The notes under the pieces are model-generated. The model was not told the origin of the DNA. It worked only from the letters and a program-made list of their open reading frames with translations, and made no database searches. From the NCBI RefSeq assembly GCF_040024445.1, contig NZ_CP157276.1:372001-436000 (forward strand): a stretch of 64,000 bases of DNA. The letters are read 5' to 3'. Positions 35,347 through 43,544 of the stretch are shown piece by piece. Both the position numbers and the translations under genes were made by a program. How positions within the stretch are numbered: position 1 is the first letter of the stretch; each line of letters begins with the position of its first letter. Source of the stretch: Prescottella soli. GTDB lineage: Bacteria > Actinomycetota > Actinomycetes > Mycobacteriales > Mycobacteriaceae.

Positions 35347-35352
35347 TATCGT
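35347..35352 (+). promoter_or_regulatory. -10 box TATCGT of a leaderless gene
   Basis: TATCGT ends exactly six bases before the GTG at 35359, which places the transcription start on the start codon. There is no RBS. This supports the short start for the membrane protein. Confidence 0.55.
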
Positions 35353-35358
35353 CGCGGC

Positions 35359-35991
35359 GTGAGCATCAGGAGAAGCGTGGTCGTCGCCCTCGTGCTGGGG
35401 TCGGGGTTCGGTGCGGTGACCTCGGTGATGAACGAGGTGGCCTCGCCGATGGGCGCCATCGGGAGTCGGATCGCGGGCACGGGCTGGGCGTCCACGGCGG
35501 AGGTCACCACGCTTCTTCTCGACGCCGGGTGGGCATGGGCGGCGCTCGCAGTGGTCGCGGGGGCGCTGACGGGAGTCCGGATGTCGGGCGCGGCCGCCGG
35601 CGCACTGGCCCTCATCTCCGCCACGACCGTGTACTACTTATCCGATTCGATCCTGCGCGAGGAGCCGCTGGCCCTGTACGGACCCGAGCTGGTTCAGTGG
35701 TCGATCGCCGCCGCAGTCCTGGGGCTCCCCCTCGGAGCCGTGGGCGCGAGCATCAACGACGCCGGAGTGATCGGCTTGCTGGCCGGCCTGACGGTACCGG
35801 TCGGGGCCGCCGTGCAGATGCTCGTGCTGCCACCCAGCACGGGGGCTTCGGCGGCGAACCCCGCCGCGGCGTGGGCACAAGGGATCGTGTTCGCGGCCGC
35901 CGCGGTGGCCGCCGCCGTCGTGACAGCCCGGTTCGTCGCCGACTCGAGACGTCGCCGTCGGGCTGAGGCTGTCGACGCAGTTGTCTCGTGA
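35359..35991 (+). CDS. Membrane protein of unknown function (six or so helices)
   Basis: A 210-residue polytopic membrane protein starting at GTG 35359 (VSIRRSVVVALVLGSG). Hydrophobic segments lie near residues 5-20, 48-65, 68-90, 106-125, 130-152 and 165-190, and the protein ends in an Arg-rich cytoplasmic tail (SRRRRRAE). An upstream in-frame ATG at 35287 lies ahead of the preceding terminator hairpin and would encode a polar leader across it, so it is rejected. No family motif is recognised. It is convergent with the response regulator gene, with 13 bases between the stop codons. Confidence 0.8.
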   Translation: MSIRRSVVVALVLGSGFGAVTSVMNEVASPMGAIGSRIAGTGWASTAEVTTLLLDAGWAWAALAVVAGALTGVRMSGAAAGALALISATTVYYLSDSILREEPLALYGPELVQWSIAAAVLGLPLGAVGASINDAGVIGLLAGLTVPVGAAVQMLVLPPSTGASAANPAAAWAQGIVFAAAAVAAAVVTARFVADSRRRRRAEAVDAVVS

Positions 35992-36004
35992 CGATCGCGC
36001 CGCG

Positions 36005-36685
36005 CTACGCCCGACGCTGCGTCGATCCCGCTCCGGGCCGCACCAGGCCCGTCTCGTAGGACAGGACGACGGCCTGGACGCGGTCCCGCAGTCCCAGCTT
36101 GGCCAGCACCCGTCCCACGTGCGACTTGATCGTCGCCTCGGACAGGTACAGCTTCGCGGCGATCTCGCAGTTCGACAGGCCGCCCGCGACCAGGCACAGC
36201 ACCTCGCGTTCCCGGTCGGTGAGGACATCGAGGATCGCGGGATCACGCGACGGCGGCAGGTCGTCGCGCAGGAAGCGGGACAGCAGGCGCCGCGTCACCC
36301 GCGGGGAGACGACCGCGTCCCCGGCCGCGACGCTGCGGATCGCCGAGACCAGGTCCTCGGGCGGGGTGTCCTTGAGCAGGAATCCGCTGGCACCGGCCCG
36401 CAGCGCGGCCAGTGCGTGCTCGTCGAGGTCGAACGTGGTCATCACGAGCACCTTGGTGGGGCCGCCGGACTCGAGGATCCGCTCGGTCGCCGCGACACCG
36501 TCGACGACGGGCATCCGCACGTCCATGAGCACGACGTCGGGCTGCAGGGCGCGCGCGGAGCGGATCGCCGCCGCGCCGTCCCCCTCCTCCCCCACCACGA
36601 CGATGTCGTCGTGTGCGTCGAGCACCATGGTCAGGCCCATGCGCATGAGTTCCTGGTCGTCGACGAGAAGAACGGAGATCGGCAC
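36005..36685 (-). CDS. NarL/LuxR-family response regulator
   Basis: A 226-residue response regulator. The receiver domain (about residues 3-120) has the acidic pair DDQ, the phospho-acceptor Asp in [13 protein letters not shown], the conserved Thr in VMTTFD and the Lys in FLLKDTPP. The C-terminal LuxR helix-turn-helix (about 155-215) has [22 protein letters not shown] and [18 protein letters not shown]. It is the partner of the sensor kinase directly upstream, which ends 38 bases before. The start is GTG 36685, six bases after a TAGATT box, with no RBS, so the gene probably also has its own leaderless transcript. The target genes are unknown. Confidence 0.95.
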   Translation of the reverse strand: MPISVLLVDDQELMRMGLTMVLDAHDDIVVVGEEGDGAAAIRSARALQPDVVLMDVRMPVVDGVAATERILESGGPTKVLVMTTFDLDEHALAALRAGASGFLLKDTPPEDLVSAIRSVAAGDAVVSPRVTRRLLSRFLRDDLPPSRDPAILDVLTDREREVLCLVAGGLSNCEIAAKLYLSEATIKSHVGRVLAKLGLRDRVQAVVLSYETGLVRPGAGSTQRRA

Positions 36686-36691
36686 GGAACG

Positions 36692-36697
36692 AATCTA
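36692..36697 (-). promoter_or_regulatory. -10 box TAGATT before the response regulator
   Basis: On the minus strand TAGATT is followed by six bases and then the GTG start at 36685. It lies in the 38-base gap between kinase and regulator, so the regulator may be transcribed separately from the kinase. Confidence 0.5.
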
Positions 36698-36723
36698 GTG
36701 GGTGGCGCGGCCCGGTTGCACGT

Positions 36724-37920
36724 TCATCGATCGGGGTCGAGCGGTAGTTCGGCACGGACGGTCCATCCGCCGTCGCGCCGTCGACCGGCCTCTAGGGTGC
36801 CGCCGAGGACCGCGACCCGCTCCCGCATGCCGACGAGTCCGTTGCCGCTGCCGTCGAGCCCGGCGCGGGCGGCTCGGCGGCGTCCGCTGCTGCCGTACCG
36901 CGCACTGCCGTTGTCGACGATCTCGACCAGCACGTCGTTCTCGCGGCGGGCGACGTGGACCCACGCCTTCGGGTCGGCGCCCGCGTGCCGCAGGACGTTG
37001 GTCAGCGACTCCTGCACCAGCCGGTGCACGCCGAGGCTCACCGCCGGACGGACGTCGTCGATGGCGCCCGACTGGGTCAGCTCCACCGCCAGCCCGGCCT
37101 CGCGCATCGTCTCGACCACCCGCGCGACTCCCGCCGTCCCGTGCTGCGGCATCTCCGCGGGGGTCTGGGGCGTGCGCAGCAGCGCGACGGTGCGGCGCAG
37201 TTCGGCCAACGCCTCCCGGCCCGTCCCGGCGATGTTGGACAGCGCCCGCTCGGCCTTCTCCGGGTCGCGGCGCAGGGCGTACGACGCGCCGTCGGCCTGC
37301 ACGATCATGACGCTCACGGCGTGCGCCACGACGTCGTGCAGTTCGCGGGCGATGCGGGTGCGCTCGGCGTAGACGGCGTCGTCCGCTCGACGATCCCGCT
37401 CGAGTTCGGCGACCGCCAGCCGCGCGGCGACCTCCTCGTCGTAGGCGCGGCGGGCGCCGATGAACTCGGCGAGGATCCACGACAGCGCGTACGCGAGCGT
37501 CCAGAAGATCGAGAGCGCGAGCACATCCTCGTCGAACAGACGGAGCGACACGGCGGCGTCGATCACGAGCCCGATCACGTAGTACGCCGCCGCGCGCCGG
37601 CCCACGTACGCCACGAGGCTGTAGAGCGACACCGCGAGCGCGAACACCGCGGGATGCGAGCCCTCCTCGGTGTTCAGCTCACCGGTCGCGTACAGCGTGA
37701 GGGTGCAGACGATCGACATGACGAGCACGGCGGTCGCCGCGGCCCGCGGGTGGCGGCGCCGGCACGCGATCGGCAGGGACAGCCCGGCACCGGTGAGCAC
37801 GTACAGCACCGGCGCCGTCCGACCGAACGCCGACGCGACCTCGAGCGCGAACAGCAGCCCCGCGAGCATCGCGTCGGCAACCATCGGCCGCTCCCGCAGC
37901 CACAGACTGAACCTCCGCAT
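36724..37920 (-). CDS. NarL-type sensor histidine kinase
   Basis: A 398-residue membrane kinase. The N-terminal 150 residues hold four to five hydrophobic helices with short loops and no large extracellular sensor, as in intramembrane-sensing or DesK-like kinases. A helical linker rich in Glu, Arg and Ala leads to the HisKA_3 box with the phospho-accepting His in ARELHDVVAHAVSV. The ATPase domain shows VHRLVQESLTNVLRHA, VEIVDNGS and GNGLVGMRERVAVLGG. It phosphorylates the regulator encoded next on the same strand. ATG 37920 lies seven bases after a TACGCT box with no RBS, so the mRNA is probably leaderless. The signal is unknown; envelope stress is a common one for this class. Confidence 0.95.
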   Translation of the reverse strand: MRRFSLWLRERPMVADAMLAGLLFALEVASAFGRTAPVLYVLTGAGLSLPIACRRRHPRAAATAVLVMSIVCTLTLYATGELNTEEGSHPAVFALAVSLYSLVAYVGRRAAAYYVIGLVIDAAVSLRLFDEDVLALSIFWTLAYALSWILAEFIGARRAYDEEVAARLAVAELERDRRADDAVYAERTRIARELHDVVAHAVSVMIVQADGASYALRRDPEKAERALSNIAGTGREALAELRRTVALLRTPQTPAEMPQHGTAGVARVVETMREAGLAVELTQSGAIDDVRPAVSLGVHRLVQESLTNVLRHAGADPKAWVHVARRENDVLVEIVDNGSARYGSSGRRRAARAGLDGSGNGLVGMRERVAVLGGTLEAGRRRDGGWTVRAELPLDPDR

Positions 37921-37927
37921 GGCCAGC

Positions 37928-37933
37928 AGCGTA
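37928..37933 (-). promoter_or_regulatory. -10 box TACGCT before the sensor kinase
   Basis: Minus-strand TACGCT ends seven bases before ATG 37920, fitting a leaderless transcript for the kinase-regulator pair. Confidence 0.45.
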
Positions 37934-37956
37934 GGAGGTCGTCGCCCGCGCGACCG

Positions 37957-38568
37957 CTACGGGGACGTGACCAGGGCGAGATTCGGCTCGGGTACGTGGC
38001 GCCTGAGGTTGTCGTCGATCCGCGGCCAGCGCGCCGCTCCGCCGAACTCGGCGCGGATGGACCGGTAGAGCGCTCGCGCGGACTCCCAGTCCTCGGTGGC
38101 CACGCGATACCGGAACGCTTCGATCGCCACGCCGCCGCTGATGCGGGCCGCGAGCGCGTCGGTCGTGTCGATGTCGCCGAGCGCGGGCACCGCCGTCGCC
38201 AGCGCCGCGACCACCGCGGAGCCGAGCGGTTCGGCGGGCGTGTCCTCGGTGAGCTCGAACCACGGCGGAGCCGCCGGCGCCAGGCTTTCGAGGCGGCACC
38301 GGAACTGGCAGTCGACCTCGCGCGGGCGTTCGGTGACCGCCTCGCCGATCGTGGTCGCGAACTCCGGGGAGTAGACGCCGCAGTTCACGTAGAAACGCAC
38401 GTTGCCGCCGGCGTTCCCCGAGGACCGCTGCAAGGACACGACATCGGTCAGGCCGTCGCGCACGCGGGTGAAGACGAGCGCGCGCTTCCGGAAACCGAGG
38501 CCCTTCAGGAACGGCCGGACATGATCGCGCTCGACACCGTCGAAGCCCACGGACACCGAATCATCCAC
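37957..38568 (-). CDS. DUF4304 domain protein
   Basis: A 203-residue cytoplasmic protein with the DUF4304 pattern: LKGLGFRKRALVFTRVRDGLTDVVSLQRS, then NVRFYVNCGVYSP, and a Trp/Phe-bearing C-terminal half (PPWFELTED). The family is of unknown function and is found in many bacteria, sometimes with toxin-immunity type loci, but nothing here supports that link. The GTG start at 38568 has no RBS; a TAGGTT box lies eight bases upstream on the minus strand (38577-38582), so it may be leaderless too. It is separated from the kinase by 36 bases on the same strand. Confidence 0.75.
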   Translation of the reverse strand: MDDSVSVGFDGVERDHVRPFLKGLGFRKRALVFTRVRDGLTDVVSLQRSSGNAGGNVRFYVNCGVYSPEFATTIGEAVTERPREVDCQFRCRLESLAPAAPPWFELTEDTPAEPLGSAVVAALATAVPALGDIDTTDALAARISGGVAIEAFRYRVATEDWESARALYRSIRAEFGGAARWPRIDDNLRRHVPEPNLALVTSP

Positions 38569-38608
38569 GGCCGCACAACCTACCAGCGGGGTCTGGGCGG
38601 CGCGCGCG

Positions 38609-39016
38609 TCAATCCGTCGCGGTCGGCGATTCTTCCCAGCCGTTGCCGGTCCACGCGATGTCGACGGCGTACTCGCTGTTGACGCCGATCGCCCAGTAGT
38701 CGATGGTGCCGTGGTGCGTCGAGTCGAGTTCGATCCAGCCGATGCAGAACTCGCCGCGCAGGGTGCGCTGGGCGCGCCGGTCCATCTCGCCCAGCGAGGT
38801 GCAGAGCCCGCGAACTCGTGAGTCGATCCAGTCGGCCGACGGGTCCGGGACGGTGACCTCCAGGGTGTTCCCGTCGCGCAGCGGAATCCCGATCAGCAAG
38901 TCGCCGCCGGGCCGGACCTCACGGGTCGCGTGACGCTCGTAGGCGCGCAACAGCTCTCGCGGATCGTAGGGCGCACGCGCGTCGTCGGATCGCCTGGACC
39001 GGAGGGATCGAAACAC
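38609..39016 (-). CDS. Small protein of unknown function
   Basis: A 135-residue soluble protein. The N-terminus is basic (MFRSLRSRRSDD), followed by a helical part (RELLRAYERHATREV), then alternating strands such as DLLIGIPLRDGNTLEVTVPDP and YWAIGVNSEYAVDIAWTG. It contains two Cys and several Trp in the C-terminal half. I do not recognise a family. It begins at GTG 39016, exactly six bases after TAGGCT on the minus strand and without an RBS, which supports both the start and real expression. The promoter box overlaps the end of the cadD-like gene upstream. Confidence 0.65.
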   Translation of the reverse strand: MFRSLRSRRSDDARAPYDPRELLRAYERHATREVRPGGDLLIGIPLRDGNTLEVTVPDPSADWIDSRVRGLCTSLGEMDRRAQRTLRGEFCIGWIELDSTHHGTIDYWAIGVNSEYAVDIAWTGNGWEESPTATD

Positions 39017-39022
39017 GGCGCC

Positions 39023-39028
39023 AGCCTA
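39023..39028 (-). promoter_or_regulatory. -10 box TAGGCT before the 39016 gene
   Basis: TAGGCT on the minus strand, six bases before GTG 39016. It overlaps the stop codon of the frameshifted cadD-like gene (39026). Confidence 0.55.
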
Positions 39029-39638
39029 GATGCCGAAGGCGCCGCCTTCGATGAGGATCGTGAGGCCGATCGCGACCAGGGCTACGGGCAGGATGACGTG
39101 ACCCCAGCGGGTGAGTATCCGGGCGATGACCGGATGGGACGCGAAGTACCGGCCGGCGAGGCACCAGAGCGCCACACAGATCAGGAAGACCAGGGCGAAC
39201 AGCGACATCGTGGGCACCGACGCGACAGCGAAGATCGGCACGTAGACGCCGATGTTGTCGCCGCCGTTCGCGAAGGTGACGGCAGCCACCTCCCAGATTC
39301 CCGGGCCCGTTCGAGTCTCGGCCCCGGCCGACGGGTCGGGGTCGTCGGGTTCGCTGCGGCGGGTACGCCAGGCGCTCCACCCGGCCCGGAGCCCGAGCGC
39401 GAGCGGCACGAGCCCGAGGTACGGGAGCACCTCGGGTGGCAGCAGCGCCGATCCGGCGACCGCGGTCGCGATCGAGACCGCCAGGATCGCGATGAATCCG
39501 AGGTACTGGCCTGCGACGACCCGCATGGCGGCTCCGCGATGGCCGGGCGCCTGCCCGAAGAAGACGGCGAGAACGAGCAGGTCGTCGATGTTGGTCCGCG
39601 AACGCCCCGATCGCCTGGCCGATCACTCCCGGATTCAC
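39026..39638 (-). pseudogene. CadD-family cadmium/permease-like gene, frameshifted
   Basis: CadD-like transporters have five to six helices and move cadmium or other cations. The first part (GTG 39638 after GAGGAGA, reading VNPGVIGQAIGAFA) is in one frame. The expected continuation, TNIDDLLVLAVFFGQAPGHRG, is in the next frame and runs without a break into MRVVAGQYLGFIAILAV, the later family motif GGDNIGVYVPIF, and a final helix. The shift lies at about 39594-39602, where the sequence reads as if two bases were lost or one gained. Everything else is intact, so this is either a recent mutation, a programmed shift or an assembly error. The downstream frame alone would give 166 residues lacking the first helix. 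Confidence 0.75.
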
Positions 39639-39752
39639 GCCGTCTCCTCGTGCACGCTGGATATCGGCGCGGACACTACCGGGCTCGAATCCGGCCACAG
39701 ATTCGGTGATTCGGCGTACCAGGACTCGGCGGTGATCGGCTGCGAAGGGAAG

Positions 39753-40070
39753 TCACTCAGGGTCGTCGGATCGCCTGACCCGCACCGAACCTGATTCCAG
39801 ATCCACGCGGATCCGTGGCGGCGCCCCGTCCGTCCCGTCCTCGCGGTGCATCAATTCGGTCTGGCGTTGCTCGAATTCGTGGTGTTTCGAACCCTGGAAC
39901 AGGGCCGCGACCTCTTCGAACCCGGTGGCGGCGACGCTGCGGGACTTGCGGTGGCGAAACCAGGGCAGCAGTCCGCGGCCGGTCGCGCGATTCCACGCGA
40001 CTTCGACGAACGCCAGGACGACCAGTAGGCAAGCCAGGCCAGGCAGTGTCATCGCCCAGAGCAGCCCCAT
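39753..40070 (-). CDS. DUF6191 domain protein, single-helix membrane anchored
   Basis: A 105-residue protein starting MGLLWAMTLPGLACLLVV, with one N-terminal membrane helix and then a basic linker (RKSRSVAATGFEEVAALF). The tail FEQRQTELMHREDGTDGAPPRIRVDLESG matches the DUF6191 pattern common in Rhodococcus and related genera. Function is unknown. The start at ATG 40070 lies six bases after TACACT on the minus strand, with no RBS, so it is probably leaderless. It is divergent from tldD, with 114 bases between the start codons, and both genes have the same leaderless promoter layout. The much longer 663-residue frame covering it is a shadow of the tldD strand. Confidence 0.8.
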   Translation of the reverse strand: MGLLWAMTLPGLACLLVVLAFVEVAWNRATGRGLLPWFRHRKSRSVAATGFEEVAALFQGSKHHEFEQRQTELMHREDGTDGAPPRIRVDLESGSVRVRRSDDPE

Positions 40071-40076
40071 ACGACG

Positions 40077-40082
40077 AGTGTA
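40077..40082 (-). promoter_or_regulatory. -10 box TACACT before the DUF6191 gene
   Basis: Minus-strand TACACT, six bases before ATG 40070. Confidence 0.55.
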
Positions 40083-40172
40083 GAGGGGCGCGCACGACCA
40101 TCCAGGGCGTTCGTCGTCGGCGATCGTCCACGACCGATTCTGTTGGATGCCTGTCGACGTCGAGACGCCGAC

Positions 40173-40178
40173 TAGGCT
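40173..40178 (+). promoter_or_regulatory. -10 box TAGGCT before tldD
   Basis: TAGGCT ends six bases before GTG 40185; no RBS is present, so the tldD transcript is probably leaderless. Confidence 0.55.
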
Positions 40179-40184
40179 GGCCTC

Positions 40185-41735
40185 GTGATCGTCACTCACG
40201 GCGCCGTCCCGCCCGCAGCCGCGTCCGACCACCCGGTCGACCCCGAATTCACCACCCTGCCGTTGCATGCCCTGGCCGACGCCGCGCTGTCCGTCGCCCG
40301 GGCCGCCGGCGCCGAGCACGCCGATCTGCGGGTGCACCGCCTGGTGACCCAGTCGCTGCGGCTGCGGGACGGCAAGGTCCAGTCCGTGCAGGACGGCGCC
40401 GAGTCCGGATTCGCGGTGCGCGTCGTGGTCGACGGAACCTGGGGGTTCGCGTCGCACGCCGAGCTGACCCCGGAGCGGGCGGCGGCCGTCGCGGCAGAGG
40501 CCGTCGAGGTGGCCCGCGCGCTGCGCAGCCTCAACCGCGAACGGGTGGTGCTCGCACCGGAACCCGCGTACCGGGACGTCACCTGGGTGTCGGGCTACGC
40601 CACCGACCCGTTCACGGTCGCCACCGCCGACAAGGTCGGGTTGCTCGCCGACTACTCGCGGCGCCTGCTCGACGCCGACGGCATCGACCACGTCACCGCG
40701 AACTGCCTGCAGGTCAAGGAGCAGACGTTCTACGCCGACCTGGCCGGGTCGACGATCACCCAGCAGCGGGTGCGGCTGCATCCCGAGCTCGAGGCCGTCT
40801 CGGTGGACGCCGAGGCCGGCACCTTCGAGACGATGCGCACCCTCGCCCCGCCGGTGGGTCGCGGCTGGGAGTACGTGACCGGCACCGGCTGGGAATGGGA
40901 TGCCGAACTCGCCGAGATCCCCGGGCTGCTCGCGCAGAAGATCGCGGCGCCGAGCGTCACGGCGGGCCCGACCGACCTCGTGATCGACCCCACCAACCTG
41001 TGGCTCACCATCCACGAATCCATCGGCCACGCAACCGAATACGATCGCGCCATCGGATACGAGTCCGCGTACGCGGGGACGTCGTTCGCGACGCCCGACC
41101 TGCTGGGCACCTTGCGGTACGGCACGCCGATCATGCACGTCACCGCGGACCGCACCGAGCCGCACGGGCTCGCGAGCGTCGGGTTCGACGACGACGCCGT
41201 CGCCGCGCAACGCTGGGACCTGGTGCGGGGCGGGACGCTGGTCGGCTACCAGCTCGACCGGGTGTTCGCGCCCCGCCTCGGCCTGGACCGCTCCAACGGG
41301 TGCTCGTACGCCGATTCGGCGCACCACGTGCCGATCCAGCGGATGGCGAACGTGTCGCTGCAGCCCGATCCGGTCGCCGACACCACCACCGCGGACCTCA
41401 TCTCCCGCGTCGAGGACGGCATCTACGTCGTCGGCGACAAGAGCTGGTCGATCGACATGCAGCGCTACAACTTCCAGTTCACCGGCCAGCGGTTCTTCCG
41501 GATCCGGGACGGCCGGCTCGACGGGCAGCTGCGCGACGTCGCGTACCAGGCGACGACGACGGACTTCTGGGGCGCGATGGAGGCGGTCGGCGGGCCGTCC
41601 ACGTGGCGTCTCGGCGGCGCATTCAACTGCGGCAAGGCGCAACCCGGCCAGGTGGCGGCGGTCAGCCACGGCTGCCCGTCGGCGCTGTTCCGCGGCGTGG
41701 GCGTGCTCAACACCCGAACGGAGGGCGGGCGATGA
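40185..41735 (+). CDS. tldD: TldD/PmbA-family metalloprotease, TldD-like subunit
   Basis: A 516-residue protein of the modulator-of-gyrase family. The central zinc-binding motif HESIGHATEYDRA (HExxxH) is present, followed by family motifs SYADSAHHVPIQRM, GIYVVGDKSWSIDMQRYNFQF and FNCGKAQPGQ. In E. coli TldD and TldE form a protease that matures peptides such as microcin B17 and degrades CcdA. Here it forms a pair with the next gene, which starts inside its stop codon (ATGA overlap). The first 30 residues are a variable extension. The substrate is unknown; no precursor peptide gene is seen next to it. Confidence 0.93.
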   Translation: MIVTHGAVPPAAASDHPVDPEFTTLPLHALADAALSVARAAGAEHADLRVHRLVTQSLRLRDGKVQSVQDGAESGFAVRVVVDGTWGFASHAELTPERAAAVAAEAVEVARALRSLNRERVVLAPEPAYRDVTWVSGYATDPFTVATADKVGLLADYSRRLLDADGIDHVTANCLQVKEQTFYADLAGSTITQQRVRLHPELEAVSVDAEAGTFETMRTLAPPVGRGWEYVTGTGWEWDAELAEIPGLLAQKIAAPSVTAGPTDLVIDPTNLWLTIHESIGHATEYDRAIGYESAYAGTSFATPDLLGTLRYGTPIMHVTADRTEPHGLASVGFDDDAVAAQRWDLVRGGTLVGYQLDRVFAPRLGLDRSNGCSYADSAHHVPIQRMANVSLQPDPVADTTTADLISRVEDGIYVVGDKSWSIDMQRYNFQFTGQRFFRIRDGRLDGQLRDVAYQATTTDFWGAMEAVGGPSTWRLGGAFNCGKAQPGQVAAVSHGCPSALFRGVGVLNTRTEGGR

Positions 41736-43096
41736 TCGCCGCACAGGAACTCGTCGAGAAGGCGCTGGCCCTCTCCACGGCCGACGAGACGATGGTGCTG
41801 GTCACCGACGCGAGCGAGGCGTCGTTGCGCTGGGCCGGCAATTCGATGACCACCAACGGGGTCTCGACGTCGCGGTCCTGGACCGTGCTGTCGGTGATCC
41901 GCTCCGACGACGGTACCGCGAGGGTCGGCGCGGTGACGTCCTCGACGGTCGACGCGGACGCGATCGTCGACGTCGTGCGGGCCAGCGAGGCGGCCGCCCG
42001 CTCGGCGCCGCCGGCCGAGGACGCGATGGACCTGCTGACCGGTGACGGCGCGGACGCCGGATGGTCGGACGGCGCCGCGGCGACGGGGGTCGGGGTGTTC
42101 GAGACGCTCGTGCCCGGTCTGGCGGACGGGTTCGACGGCGCCGACCGGCTGTACGGCTTCGCCCACCACCAGATGCACAGCACCTGGCTCGGGACGTCGA
42201 CCGGCATCCGGCGCCGGTACACCCAGCCGACCGGCTCGATCGAGATCAACGGCAAGCGCGGCGACGCGAGCGCCTGGGTGGGCACGGCCAGCCTCGACTT
42301 CGCCGACGTGTCCGTCCCGGACCTGCTGTCGGAGCTGTCCCGCCGGCTGGACTGGTCCGCGCGGACGGTCGCGCTGCCCGCCGGACGCTACGAGACGGTG
42401 CTGCCGCCGTCGGCGGTGTCGGACCTGATGATCCCGCTGATGTGGGCGATGGAGGGCCGCGGCGCGCAGGAGGGGCACACCGCGCTCTCCCGCAGCGGCG
42501 GCACCCGCGTCGGCGAGCGGCTCACCGACATCCCGCTGACCCTGTACTCGGATCCGCGCGCCGACCGACTCGCGTACTCGCCGTTCGTCGCGACCACCGC
42601 GTCGTCCGACACGGTCTCGGTGTTCGACAACGGCATGGACGCCGCCCGGGTCGACTGGATCCGCGACGGCGTCATCCACGCGCTGGCGTATCCGCGCGCG
42701 GCCGCCGCGGAGTTCGAGGCGCCGGTCGCGGTGCCCGGCGACAACCTGCTGCTCACCGGCGGGAGCGCCGCGACGCTCGACGACCTGGTGGCCGGCACGG
42801 AACGAGGCCTGCTGCTCACGACGCTGTGGTACATCCGCGAGGTGGACCCGGCGACCGCCCTGCTCACCGGACTGACCCGCGACGGGGTGTACCTGGTCGA
42901 GGACGGTGCGGTCACCGCGGCGGTCAACAACTTCCGGTTCAACGAGAGCCCCCTCGATCTGTTGCGCCGCGCGACCGAGGTCGGCGCCACCGAGCCGACC
43001 CTGCCGCGGGAGTGGAAGGACTGGTTCACGCGAACCGCGATGCCGCCCATGCGGATTCCGGACTTCCACATGTCGTCGGTGAGCCAGGCTCAGTGA
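41732..43096 (+). CDS. tldE: TldD/PmbA-family protein, TldE-like subunit
   Basis: A 454-residue TldE/PmbA-like partner. It lacks the HExxxH zinc motif of TldD, as expected for the inactive subunit that encloses the peptide chamber. Family motifs seen: LRWAGNSMTTNGVS at the N-terminus, RRRYTQPTGSIEINGKRGD in the middle, and NFRFNESPLDLLRRATEVG near the end. The start at ATG 41732 overlaps the tldD stop as ATGA, so the two subunits are translationally coupled, presumably giving equal amounts. The end is ten bases before the YchJ-like gene, which continues the operon. Confidence 0.93.
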   Translation: MIAAQELVEKALALSTADETMVLVTDASEASLRWAGNSMTTNGVSTSRSWTVLSVIRSDDGTARVGAVTSSTVDADAIVDVVRASEAAARSAPPAEDAMDLLTGDGADAGWSDGAAATGVGVFETLVPGLADGFDGADRLYGFAHHQMHSTWLGTSTGIRRRYTQPTGSIEINGKRGDASAWVGTASLDFADVSVPDLLSELSRRLDWSARTVALPAGRYETVLPPSAVSDLMIPLMWAMEGRGAQEGHTALSRSGGTRVGERLTDIPLTLYSDPRADRLAYSPFVATTASSDTVSVFDNGMDAARVDWIRDGVIHALAYPRAAAAEFEAPVAVPGDNLLLTGGSAATLDDLVAGTERGLLLTTLWYIREVDPATALLTGLTRDGVYLVEDGAVTAAVNNFRFNESPLDLLRRATEVGATEPTLPREWKDWFTRTAMPPMRIPDFHMSSVSQAQ

Positions 43097-43106
43097 GGGA
43101 GAAGTG

Positions 43107-43499
43107 ATGGCACCGATCGGTCCCGAGGACCGCTGCCCCTGCCTGTCCGGGGAGCAGTACGGGCAGTGCTGCGGCCGCTTCCACGACGACACCGCCGACG
43201 CCCCCACGGCGGAGCAGTTGATGCGCTCGCGGTACGCCGCGTTCGCGGTCGGCGACGCCGACTACCTGCTGCGGACCTGGCATCCGAGCACCCGTCCGAC
43301 GACCCTGGAGCTGGACCCGGATCTGGTGTGGCGACGCCTCGACGTGCTCCGCACCGCCGGCGGCGGGCTGCTCGACGACACCGGCACAGTCGAGTTCGTC
43401 GCCCACTACGCCGACCACGGCGAACGCGGATCCATGCGCGAGCACAGCCGATTCGTCCGGGAGCACGGACGGTGGTTCTACGTGGACGCGATGCCGTAG
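43107..43499 (+). CDS. YchJ-family SEC-C motif protein
   Basis: A 130-residue protein with an N-terminal SEC-C zinc motif, CPCLSGEQYGQCCGRFH, followed by a cystatin-like fold (AEQLMRSRYAAFAVGDADYLLRTWHPSTRP) and a C-terminal SRFVREHGRWFYVDA, as in the YchJ/UPF0225 family. The function is not known; SEC-C motifs often mediate binding of nucleic acid or protein partners. The ATG at 43107 is preferred over the GTG at 43104, because AGGGAG is better spaced and the family begins near CPC. It is the third gene of the tldD run. Confidence 0.9.
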   Translation: MAPIGPEDRCPCLSGEQYGQCCGRFHDDTADAPTAEQLMRSRYAAFAVGDADYLLRTWHPSTRPTTLELDPDLVWRRLDVLRTAGGGLLDDTGTVEFVAHYADHGERGSMREHSRFVREHGRWFYVDAMP

Positions 43500-43544
43500 T
43501 TCGGCCGGCGCCCGGACACTTCCCCTCGACAGACAAGGACCGAG

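Noticed and set aside
39753-41744. A 663-codon minus-strand frame spanning the tldD region, and 41465-43207 and 43026-44522 likewise
   Set aside because: Only the last 105 codons (from ATG 40070) are a real protein (DUF6191). The rest is a shadow of tldD, tldE and the oxidoreductase gene.
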